A stretch of 5,810 nt of DNA, from NCBI GenBank assembly GCA_900541475.1, contig UQJV01000066.1, positions 1 to 5,810 of the forward strand. Reading direction: 5' to 3'. Source of the stretch: an uncultured Collinsella sp. Its GTDB lineage: Bacteria > Actinomycetota > Coriobacteriia > Coriobacteriales > Coriobacteriaceae. The first letter of the stretch is position 1. Every line of letters begins with the position of its first letter. The notes below the pieces were generated by a model that was not told where the DNA came from, searched no databases, and was given only the letters and a program-made list of their open reading frames with translations. The position numbers and the translations under genes were made by a program. This document shows positions 1 to 5,788 of this stretch, piece after piece.

Positions 1-40
1 GGATCACCGGGCCAGACCGACCCCCTCGGTGATCCGTTTT
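1..40 (+). terminator. Possible rho-independent terminator of an off-window plus-strand gene
   Basis: GGATCACCG (1-9) is an exact reverse complement of CGGTGATCC (27-35), and the right arm is followed by GTTTT (36-40). The 17-nt loop is long and the U-tract is short, so this is a weak or imperfect terminator. The left arm starts at the first base of the window, so the stem could extend further out. If real, it would end a plus-strand gene to the left that converges on tyrS. A bidirectional role cannot be judged, because the sequence before base 1 is missing. Confidence 0.45.
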
Positions 41-63
41 CCTCCGTCCCCAAGGGATCATCT

Positions 64-97
64 AAAAAGGCCGCAGTCGGGAATCCCGGCTGCGGCC
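64..97 (-). terminator. Rho-independent terminator of tyrS
   Basis: Read on the minus strand, a 13-position stem has arms GGCCGCAGCCGGG and CCCGACTGCGGCC with one C·A mismatch. The loop is AUU, and five U follow directly (plus-strand AAAAA at 64-68). The hairpin begins about 30 nt after the tyrS stop codon. On the plus strand the hairpin is followed by CTATTGC with no T-run, so it acts mainly in the tyrS direction. Confidence 0.9.
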
Positions 98-110
98 CTA
101 TTGCACATGT

Positions 111-122
111 TAGGTTGACCTA
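111..122. repeat. Short palindrome in the tyrS 3' untranslated region
   Basis: TAGGT-TG-ACCTA is a perfect 5-bp inverted repeat with a 2-nt centre. It lies between the tyrS stop codon and the terminator hairpin. It could be a small protein-binding site or chance; nothing else in the sequence supports a role. Confidence 0.2.
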
Positions 123-126
123 CTTG

Positions 127-1338
127 CTAGACCAACTTAAAGCCCTTGCGCTTGCCTACGGAGAGGGTGTCGCCCAGCTTGAGGGCGCTGGGGTCGATGT
201 TGTAGCTCTTGGGAGCCACGGCCTTGCCGTTAATCTTGACACCGCCGCCGTCGATGTCGCGACGGGCCTGGCCGGCGCTGGCCGAAAGACCCAGATCCTT
301 GAGCAGGCCGGCGAGGTAAATCTGGCCCTCGTCGTTGACGGTCAGCTCGACATGCTTCTCGGGGAAGTCGGCGAGCTGCCCCTCCTTGAACACGCGGTCG
401 AACTCGGCCTGAGCCTCGTCGCCGGCACCGGCGCCGTGATAGGTGTCGCACAGGTCGCGGCCCAGAGCGCGCTTGAGCTCATAGGGATCGGCAGAGCCGT
501 CGGCCAGAGCAGCGTCAATCTTGTCGACCTCGGCCGGGGTGAGCGAGCTCGCCAGGCGGTAGTACTTGCCAATCATCTCGTCGGGAATAGACATGGTCTT
601 GCCGAACATATCCTTGGGAGCGTCGGTCAGGCCGATGTAGTTGCCATAGGACTTGGACATCTTACGGACGCCATCGGTGCCCTCGAGCAGCGGCATGGTG
701 AGCGCGATCTGGGGCTCCATGCCCATCTTCTCCATGAGCTCACGGCCGGCGAGCAGGTTGAAGAGCTGATCGGTGCCGCCCATCTCCACGTCGGCCTTGA
801 TCTGCACGGAGTCGAAAGCCTGCATCACGGGATACAGGAACTCATGCAGGGCGATTGGCGTCTGAGACTGGTAGCGCTTGGTAAAGTCGTCGCGCTCGAG
901 AATACGGGCGACGGTGAACTTGGAGCACACCTGCAGCAGACCGGCGAGATCCATCGACAAGATCCAGTCACCGTTGTGCACGATGGTAGTCTTCTCGGGA
1001 TCCAAGATCTTCATGGCCTGGCTCACATAGGTCTCGGCGTTGGCCTCGATCTGCTCCTGCGAAAGCTGCGGACGGGTGGAATTCTTGCCCGAGGGATCGC
1101 CAATCAGCGCGGTACCGTTGCCGATGATGAGGGTAACGTTGTGGCCCAGGTCCTGGAACTGACGCATCTTGCGCAGCGGCACGGCATGGCCCAGGTGCAG
1201 GTCGGGGCTGGTGGGATCGACGCCGAGCTTGATGTTGAGGGGCTTGCCCTTCTCAAGCTTCTTGCGAAGGTCGGCCTCGGGAACGATCTGCGCGGCGCCC
1301 GAGGTGATGATACGCATTTGCTCGTCAACAGACAGCAT
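127..1338 (-). CDS. tyrS: Tyrosyl-tRNA synthetase (TyrRS, class I)
   Basis: This cytosolic enzyme activates tyrosine with ATP and transfers it to tRNA-Tyr, an essential step of translation. The 403-residue product has the usual length for the bacterial type-2-like TyrRS group. Visible motifs are the HIGH signature as HLGH (residues 48-51, in VDPTSPDLHLGH), the tyrosine-pocket stretch YPVMQAFDS (169-177), GGTDQ (187-191) and a perfect KMSKS loop (226-230). A C-terminal S4-like RNA-binding domain runs from about 338 to 401, with the core ASAGQARRDIDGGGVKING. The ATG start is supported by AAAGGAGG seven bases upstream and by the normal N-terminal length; the stop is TAG. The gene lies 96 nt downstream of the same-strand U32 gene and ends in a strong terminator. 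It may be read from its own promoter, from the U32 transcript, or from both. No key residue appears to be missing. Confidence 0.97.
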   Translation of the reverse strand: MLSVDEQMRIITSGAAQIVPEADLRKKLEKGKPLNIKLGVDPTSPDLHLGHAVPLRKMRQFQDLGHNVTLIIGNGTALIGDPSGKNSTRPQLSQEQIEANAETYVSQAMKILDPEKTTIVHNGDWILSMDLAGLLQVCSKFTVARILERDDFTKRYQSQTPIALHEFLYPVMQAFDSVQIKADVEMGGTDQLFNLLAGRELMEKMGMEPQIALTMPLLEGTDGVRKMSKSYGNYIGLTDAPKDMFGKTMSIPDEMIGKYYRLASSLTPAEVDKIDAALADGSADPYELKRALGRDLCDTYHGAGAGDEAQAEFDRVFKEGQLADFPEKHVELTVNDEGQIYLAGLLKDLGLSASAGQARRDIDGGGVKINGKAVAPKSYNIDPSALKLGDTLSVGKRKGFKLV

Positions 1339-1345
1339 TGGGTAT

Positions 1346-1353
1346 CCTCCTTT
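1346..1353 (-). promoter_or_regulatory. Ribosome binding site of tyrS
   Basis: On the minus strand the sequence reads AAAGGAGG, a near-perfect match to the 16S anti-Shine-Dalgarno, seven bases before the ATG. It fixes the tyrS start. It lies only 7 nt downstream of a stable hairpin. Confidence 0.9.
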
Positions 1354-1360
1354 TGCTATA

Positions 1361-1385
1361 GCACCCTCGCCGAAAACGGCGGTGC
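1361..1385 (-). promoter_or_regulatory. Hairpin in the tyrS leader
   Basis: The minus-strand transcript folds as GCACC-GCCG-UUUU-CGGC-GAG-GGUGC. This is a 4-bp GC stem capped by UUUU, continued by a 5-bp outer stem across a 3-nt bulge. It ends 7 nt before the Shine-Dalgarno site. It lacks a following U-tract, so it is not an ordinary terminator. It could stabilise the tyrS mRNA 5' end, mark a processing site in a U32-tyrS transcript, or affect ribosome access. The fold is visible in the sequence; any function is inference. Confidence 0.45.
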
Positions 1386-1406
1386 TGGAAGTCCATAAAC
1401 TCTTTT

Positions 1407-1415
1407 ATGATAACA
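1407..1415 (-). promoter_or_regulatory. Candidate extended -10 promoter element for tyrS
   Basis: On the minus strand the sequence reads TGTTATCAT: an extended TGn followed by TATCAT, five of six matches to TATAAT. It lies in the only AT-rich island (about 1391-1420) of the U32-tyrS gap. No good -35 hexamer sits at the right distance upstream, where the sequence is GC-rich coding DNA. Transcription would start near 1400, giving a leader of about 60 nt that contains the 1361-1385 hairpin. Confidence 0.3.
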
Positions 1416-1434
1416 AACTGACGCGACGCGGCAC

Positions 1435-3411
1435 CTACGACAGGAAAATCCTCGTCCTGCCGCATGCGTCGATGGCAACTGGCAGACGCGTACCGTCACG
1501 CTCGACCAGATAGCGCACCTGCCGACGACGCAAGCAGTCGCGGCAACGGACCTGCCCCGTCGCATCGGTGGCGCAGACGCCCTCGGCGGTCAGCAGGCAG
1601 TGCTCGCACACCATGAGCTCGGGACGGTCGGCGTCGACCGGACCCAAGACGCCGGGCTCAGCAGCCAGCTCGGCAATGCGCTCCCCATCATTGGCGAGCA
1701 ACTCGGCAGGCAAGTATACCCACCTCGCGCCAAGCCCGCGCAGCCAGGCAAGCGTGGCCCGATTGGCGCAGAACACCGGCGCCGCCACGTCAAACGTCGT
1801 GCCCAGCTCACGGGCCATCGCCACCTGCCCCAGATTGCGGCAGACGACGCGCCCGGCACGCTGCATAAGCGCCCGAGTCCGCTCGGTGTCACCTGCGCGG
1901 CACACTTCATCGAGCACCACCGTCGCATCGGACAGGTCTCGCTCATCGCGCGGATCAACATCCATCAGTTCCCAGGCAAAGACCATACGAGCAAAATCCT
2001 CGTGCTTTGCCTGCTCCGCCGGCCCCGCCAACTCCGTCGGCACGTCGCCATCTGCCAGAACGCCCTCGAACGGCAGTACCTTAACGGACCGCTCAACAGG
2101 CGCGACCGCATCTGCCTCGGCCCGCATACGCTCCAACACCGTTGCCGTCTGCCCCAGCACGCCGGCGCTGCGAATCAGATAGACCTCGCAGCCCGCGTCC
2201 ACCTTACGTTTGCAATGCACGACGACACGCTCTCCCGCAGCGGCATCCACGGGGCATGGCACCTGTGGCCAGCGCTTGGGTACATCGGGACGCGCATCGG
2301 CACCCGGGTAAAATCGGATTTCGAGCGTATCGCCCGCCGCCACGGCAGCATCAAGCTCGACCGTCACCTCTTCGTGACCCACCGCCACCAAGTGACCCAC
2401 GCGCACGCCTTGGTTGATCGCGCGTTCAAAACTCATGAGCTCGGCGCCCGAACGACCCCGCAGATACGCATCGGTAAAGCCGCGGTTGAACGACCTTCCC
2501 AGCTCGCGCTCAAGCGTCGGCACCGCATCGGCATTCCATGTGCCGTCGCGCAGCATATCGAGCGCCCGACGCCACACCCTCACCACGTTAAAGACGTAGT
2601 CGGGATTCTTCATGCGTCCCTCAATCTTGAGCGATGCCACGCCGGCAGCAACAAGCTCGGGCAGGTGCGCGATACCCAGATAGTCACGCGGGCAAAGCAG
2701 GCGGTCCCCTTCAACAGCGACGACACTCTGCTCCGCCTCGTCCACCAAGCCATAGGACAGACGGCACGGCTGTGTGCAGTCGCCGCGCATCGCCGACCGT
2801 CCGCGCCGCAGGGCCGAAAACTCACACGCACCTGAATAACCAATGCAAATAGCGCCGTGACAGAACACCTCTATGGGCACGCCGGTGGCACAAAGCGACC
2901 CAATCTCCGCCACGCTCAGCTCGCGCGCCGTCGTCACGCGCTCAACTCCCAACTCCTTGGCAGCCAACTGCACGGCACCCTCGCTATGAGCGCCCGCTTG
3001 GGTGGACAGGTGAATCTCGACCCCCGGAATCGCCGCACGAAGCGTGCAAGCCAGCCCGGCATCGGCCACAATCAACGCATCGGCGCCCAACGCATGCGCA
3101 TGCGTCCCCAACGCCACGGCGTCGGCAAACTCATCATCGAACACGAACACGTTGAGCGTCACGTACACACGCACGCCATGGGCATGGGCCACGGCACAAC
3201 CGCGCGAAAACTCATCATCGCTAAAGCCATGCGCACTCACTCGAGCATTGAACCCGCCCAGCCCCGCATAGACGGCATCGGCACCCGCCGCAATTGCCGC
3301 GAGCATCTGGTCGAGCCCGCCGGCAGGCGCCAGCAGCTCGGGCAGCGCCACTCCAGCCGCCGCCAACTCGCTTTCGCATTGTCCGCTCGGTTCCATCGGC
3401 CGAATCGCCAT
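1435..3411 (-). CDS. U32-family protein (putative RlhA/TrhP-like RNA hydroxylase; annotated as peptidase)
   Basis: The 658-residue product belongs to the U32 family, named for peptidases. Studied members of the family (E. coli RlhA and TrhP) act in hydroxylation of 23S rRNA or tRNA. The N-terminal TIM-barrel-like core spans about 24-330. It carries ELLAPAGG (25-32), IHLSTQ (133-138), the signature from EVFCHGAIC (181-189) to GYSGACEFS (191-199), and SLKIEGRMKNPDYV (260-273). Cysteines 189, 196, 212 and 216 match the family's proposed Fe-S ligands. A beta-rich middle region (about 335-425) resembles the DUF3656/collagenase-like insert, followed by a second barrel-like part (about 490-600). The C-terminus has another cysteine cluster (602, 605, 613, 623, 626). 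Length and layout resemble RlhA (about 650 residues), so rRNA hydroxylation is the leading but unproven idea. The ATG start follows AAGGAG at a 7-nt spacing. There is no signal peptide, so it is cytosolic. The gene sits 96 nt upstream of tyrS and is divergent from the PBP gene. Confidence 0.9.
   Translation of the reverse strand: MAIRPMEPSGQCESELAAAGVALPELLAPAGGLDQMLAAIAAGADAVYAGLGGFNARVSAHGFSDDEFSRGCAVAHAHGVRVYVTLNVFVFDDEFADAVALGTHAHALGADALIVADAGLACTLRAAIPGVEIHLSTQAGAHSEGAVQLAAKELGVERVTTARELSVAEIGSLCATGVPIEVFCHGAICIGYSGACEFSALRRGRSAMRGDCTQPCRLSYGLVDEAEQSVVAVEGDRLLCPRDYLGIAHLPELVAAGVASLKIEGRMKNPDYVFNVVRVWRRALDMLRDGTWNADAVPTLERELGRSFNRGFTDAYLRGRSGAELMSFERAINQGVRVGHLVAVGHEEVTVELDAAVAAGDTLEIRFYPGADARPDVPKRWPQVPCPVDAAAGERVVVHCKRKVDAGCEVYLIRSAGVLGQTATVLERMRAEADAVAPVERSVKVLPFEGVLADGDVPTELAGPAEQAKHEDFARMVFAWELMDVDPRDERDLSDATVVLDEVCRAGDTERTRALMQRAGRVVCRNLGQVAMARELGTTFDVAAPVFCANRATLAWLRGLGARWVYLPAELLANDGERIAELAAEPGVLGPVDADRPELMVCEHCLLTAEGVCATDATGQVRCRDCLRRRQVRYLVERDGTRLPVAIDACGRTRIFLS
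3090..3105. repeat. 16-bp perfect palindrome of alternating purine-pyrimidine, inside the U32 gene
   Basis: ACGCATGCGCATGCGT is its own reverse complement and alternates purine and pyrimidine at every base. It encodes part of a Thr-His-Ala-His-Ala stretch (U32 residues 103-107), and the HAHA repeat partly explains the DNA symmetry. A second alternating run of 17 nt lies nearby at 3160-3176. Both could adopt left-handed DNA under supercoiling, but coding constraint may be the full explanation. Confidence 0.5.
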
Positions 3412-3418
3412 CGGTAAA

Positions 3419-3424
3419 CTCCTT
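3419..3424 (-). promoter_or_regulatory. Ribosome binding site of the U32 gene
   Basis: On the minus strand the sequence reads AAGGAG, with seven bases to the ATG. It supports the start giving the N-terminus MAIRPM rather than the next in-frame Met five residues later. Confidence 0.85.
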
Positions 3425-3474
3425 GCTAAGGTGTGCTTTCACTCTGAAAATTGCTTCCAACCAGCATACACGAG

Positions 3475-3530
3475 GCCTAGCGTGCCCCGATTGGTTTATC
3501 GTGTAATAACTTATGTCCATCCTGCTAGGC
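3475..3530. repeat. Spaced inverted repeat in the divergent promoter region
   Basis: GCCTAGC (3475-3481) and GCTAGGC (3524-3530) are exact reverse complements separated by 42 nt, a centre-to-centre distance of 49 bp. They flank the AT-rich probable promoter core. They could be two operator half-sites, but a 7-bp match in a gap of this size can easily arise by chance. Confidence 0.25.
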
Positions 3531-3560
3531 ATAACACCTGCCGCCTGGCACGACATACCT

Positions 3561-3565
3561 GGAGG
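3561..3565 (+). promoter_or_regulatory. Ribosome binding site that sets the PBP start
   Basis: GGAGG lies seven bases before the ATG at 3573. An in-frame ATG 60 nt further upstream (3513) has no such site in front of it. The added 20 residues would also place a non-family stretch ahead of the basic N-terminus. The start at 3573 is therefore preferred. Confidence 0.88.
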
Positions 3566-3572
3566 TCAATAT

Positions 3573-5759
3573 ATGGGTCCTCGCCAACGACAGGAGCGCG
3601 GTCGCTCTAAGACGCATGCCCTTCCCATGATTTTGCTCTCGTTTTTGGGCTTTCTGCTTATCGCGGGCGTAGCTTTTGGCATCGGCATGATCGGCAACGT
3701 CAACCGCTGGCTGTCCGATCTGCCCGACTACACCGACGCCAACGCCTATCTGGTCAGCGAGCCCACCGACATCGTTGACTGCAACGGCAATACCATTGCG
3801 AGTTTCTACACTCAAAACCGCAAGTCCATCACCAAGGACCAGGTGTCCCCCTACGTGCTGCAGGGCACCATCGATGTCGAGGACGAGCGCTTCTATGAGC
3901 ATGGCGGCATCGACCTCTGGGGCATTGCACGTGCATCGGTGGCAACCCTCACCGGCGGCCACGAGGGCGCGTCGACCATCACCCAGCAGCTGGTCCGCAA
4001 CACCATCCTGCAGGAGGAACAATTCGACTCGACCATCGAGCGTAAGGTGCGCGAGGCCTATATCGCCATCAAGATGGAGGACATGTACTCCAAAGACGAT
4101 ATCCTCATGATGTACCTCAACACCATCTACTACGGCCACGGCGCCTACGGCATCGAGGCCGCCGCCGAGACCTACCTGTCCAAGACTGCCGCCGACCTCA
4201 CCCTGAGCGAGGCCGCGCTGCTCATCGGCCTTCCCAACTCGCCCTCGCAGTACGACCCCACGGTTAACCCCGACTTGGCGCTGTCCCGCCGCAACAAGGT
4301 TCTGGACAACATGCTGCGCTTGGGGCACATCACGCAGGAAGAGCACGATGCCGCACAGGCTGAGCCCATCACACTTAACGTGACCGAGATTTCGGGCAGT
4401 GGCGTGGATGTGTACTCTCAACCCTACTTTGTCTCCTACGTTAAGCAGCTGCTGGAGCAGGAGTTCTCCACCGACGTACTCTTTAAGGGCGGCCTTACAG
4501 TTAAGACCACCATCGATCCCACGATGCAGCAGGTGGCCGAGGAGGCCGTGCGCTCGCAGCTTGACAAAATCGGACTCGACGGCCTGGACATGGGCATGGT
4601 GGTCATTGACCCCAAGACCGGCTACATCAAGTGCATGGTGGGCGGCTATGACTACAACTCGGACCAGAACCACGTGAACCACGCAACGGCCAAACGCCCC
4701 ACGGGCTCCTCGTTTAAGGCGTTCACGCTCGCCGCTGCCATCCAGTGCGGCATGGATCCCAATATCACCCTCAACTGCAACTCGCCGCTCCCCCTTAAAA
4801 ATTCTTCTGCCAAGGTCCAGAACTACGCAAACCAGAGCTTTGGCTCCATTTCGCTCAAACAGGCGACGGCGGTTTCGTCCAACACCGGCTATGTCCAGGT
4901 CGCAGACGCCATCGGCAACGACAAGATCATCTCGCTTGCCAAAAAACTCGGCATCGATCCCAAGAAGGACAACCTCGAAGACGTGCCCGTCATGACGCTC
5001 GGCACCGGCTCTATCTCGCCGCTCGAGATGGCCGCCGCCTATGCCGCCTTTGCCAACGGCGGATACTATCGCCAACCCATCGCCATCACCGAGATCATCT
5101 CCCGCAGCGGATCAGTGCTGTATCAGCACACCGACAACCCGCAACAGGTGCTCACCGCCGGTGAGGCTGCAGCCGTAACCGATACCCTGAGCGGCGTCAT
5201 GCGTGGCAGCGGCACCGGCGCTTCGGGCGCCCTGAGCGTCAACCAGCCATGTGCCGGCAAGACGGGCACCACCAGCGATGTTACCAACCTGTGGTTCTGC
5301 GGCTACACTCCACAACTCTCCGTTGCACTTTGGAACGGCTACTCCCAGGGCGAGATCCCCATCAAAAAGAACGGTGCAGACTTACACCCTTATTCCGCCA
5401 ACCTGCCCGTCTTCAAGAAATTCATGGATACGGTCTTGGCCGGCAAAGAGCGCGAGGAGTTCCCGACCGGCACGGCGCCTCAATACAAGAGCAATGACTC
5501 TTGGAAGTTCTTTGGCACAACCAACAAAAAGGAAGACAAAGAGGACGAAGGCGAAGAGGAAGAGACCACCACAACCACAACCACTACGACGACAACCACG
5601 ACCACTGAAACCCCGGGCGGCGACACCGCCGGCGGCAACGGTAACGGTACGACAGGTGGCGACGGTGGCACAGGCGGCGACGGCGGCGACGGCGGCACGC
5701 CGACGCCTACCCCCGATCCCACGCCCACACCCACGCCCGACCCCTCTACGGGCCAGTAG
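3573..5759 (+). CDS. Class A (bifunctional) penicillin-binding protein, PBP1A/PonA-like
   Basis: This membrane-anchored enzyme polymerises lipid II into glycan strands and crosslinks their stem peptides outside the cell membrane. The 728-residue product has a short basic cytoplasmic N-terminus (1-16), one transmembrane segment (about 17-40), a GT51 glycosyltransferase domain (about 65-250) and a transpeptidase domain (about 335-625). GT51 motifs are EDERFYEHGG (103-112, catalytic Glu103), GASTITQQL (132-140), RKVRE (157-161) and ILMMYLN (177-183). Transpeptidase motifs are SSFK (379-382, nucleophile Ser379), SSN (435-437) and KTGTT (563-567). All catalytic motifs are intact. All six cysteines (70, 354, 392, 402, 560, 576) lie on the extracytoplasmic side. 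The tail after about 640 is low-complexity: acidic, then 14 Thr, then Gly/Asp-rich, then Pro-Thr/Pro-Asp repeats. There is no LPXTG signal. The gene is transcribed alone, divergently from U32, with a probable terminator about 30 nt after its TAG stop. Confidence 0.96.
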   Translation: MGPRQRQERGRSKTHALPMILLSFLGFLLIAGVAFGIGMIGNVNRWLSDLPDYTDANAYLVSEPTDIVDCNGNTIASFYTQNRKSITKDQVSPYVLQGTIDVEDERFYEHGGIDLWGIARASVATLTGGHEGASTITQQLVRNTILQEEQFDSTIERKVREAYIAIKMEDMYSKDDILMMYLNTIYYGHGAYGIEAAAETYLSKTAADLTLSEAALLIGLPNSPSQYDPTVNPDLALSRRNKVLDNMLRLGHITQEEHDAAQAEPITLNVTEISGSGVDVYSQPYFVSYVKQLLEQEFSTDVLFKGGLTVKTTIDPTMQQVAEEAVRSQLDKIGLDGLDMGMVVIDPKTGYIKCMVGGYDYNSDQNHVNHATAKRPTGSSFKAFTLAAAIQCGMDPNITLNCNSPLPLKNSSAKVQNYANQSFGSISLKQATAVSSNTGYVQVADAIGNDKIISLAKKLGIDPKKDNLEDVPVMTLGTGSISPLEMAAAYAAFANGGYYRQPIAITEIISRSGSVLYQHTDNPQQVLTAGEAAAVTDTLSGVMRGSGTGASGALSVNQPCAGKTGTTSDVTNLWFCGYTPQLSVALWNGYSQGEIPIKKNGADLHPYSANLPVFKKFMDTVLAGKEREEFPTGTAPQYKSNDSWKFFGTTNKKEDKEDEGEEEETTTTTTTTTTTTTTETPGGDTAGGNGNGTTGGDGGTGGDGGDGGTPTPTPDPTPTPTPDPSTGQ
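5523..5756 (+). repeat. Low-complexity coding repeat in the PBP C-terminal tail
   Basis: This segment encodes four blocks. They are a charged Lys/Glu/Asp block (residues 651-664), 14 consecutive Thr (665-678, DNA 5565-5606), a Gly/Asp/Thr/Asn block (681-708) and a Pro-Thr-Pro-Asp block (about 710-724). The Thr run uses all four codons in irregular order (ACC, ACA, ACG, ACT), so it is repetitive as protein but not as a simple DNA microsatellite. The Gly and Pro blocks are more repetitive at the DNA level (GGCGAC and ACGCCC units). The tail is probably extracellular and disordered. It may act as a spacer in the cell wall, and the Thr-rich part could be glycosylated; both roles are inference. 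Confidence 0.85.
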
Positions 5760-5788
5760 GCGCAAAGCGCATCTGACACCAACGCGCC

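Larger units (their letters stand above)
3412..3572. promoter_or_regulatory. Divergent intergenic region between the U32 and PBP genes
   Basis: This 161-nt non-coding gap lies between two outward-facing genes, so promoters for both must lie here or overlap it. The AT-rich centre (about 3491-3515, TTGGTTTATC followed by GTGTAATAAC) is the likeliest promoter zone. I found no hexamer pair with good spacing on either strand, so I do not place exact -10 and -35 boxes. The gap also contains both ribosome binding sites and a spaced inverted repeat. No RNA gene or small ORF with its own ribosome binding site is evident. Confidence 0.5.

Noticed and set aside
115..1398. Long plus-strand open frame (427 codons) opposite tyrS
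   Set aside because: It is fully antisense to a clearly conserved gene and its product is a Leu/Gly/Ala/His-rich composition with no recognisable domain. Long antisense frames are expected in GC-rich coding DNA.
1339..1434. T-box riboswitch ahead of tyrS
   Set aside because: The gap is only 96 nt and shows neither a T-box consensus nor a terminator/antiterminator pair.
1600..2835. Plus-strand open frame (411 codons) opposite the U32 gene
   Set aside because: It is antisense to a conserved U32 protein, and its Arg/His-rich product shows no domain.
3513..3572. Upstream in-frame ATG that would add 20 residues to the PBP
   Set aside because: It has no Shine-Dalgarno site, while the ATG at 3573 has GGAGG at ideal spacing and gives the typical basic N-terminus before the membrane segment.
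3525..5075. Long minus-strand open frame (516 codons) opposite the PBP gene
   Set aside because: It overlaps the intact PBP catalytic domains and encodes a Val/Gly/His/Asp-rich product without motifs, typical of an antisense shadow.
5565..5606. Thr14 run as a sequencing or frameshift artefact
   Set aside because: The frame stays open with a sensible Gly- and Pro-rich continuation and stop, and the Thr codons are mixed rather than a homogeneous repeat.
5700..5759. Sortase (LPXTG) anchor at the PBP C-terminus
   Set aside because: The tail ends in PDPSTGQ with no LPXTG, hydrophobic segment or basic end, and the protein already has an N-terminal membrane anchor.
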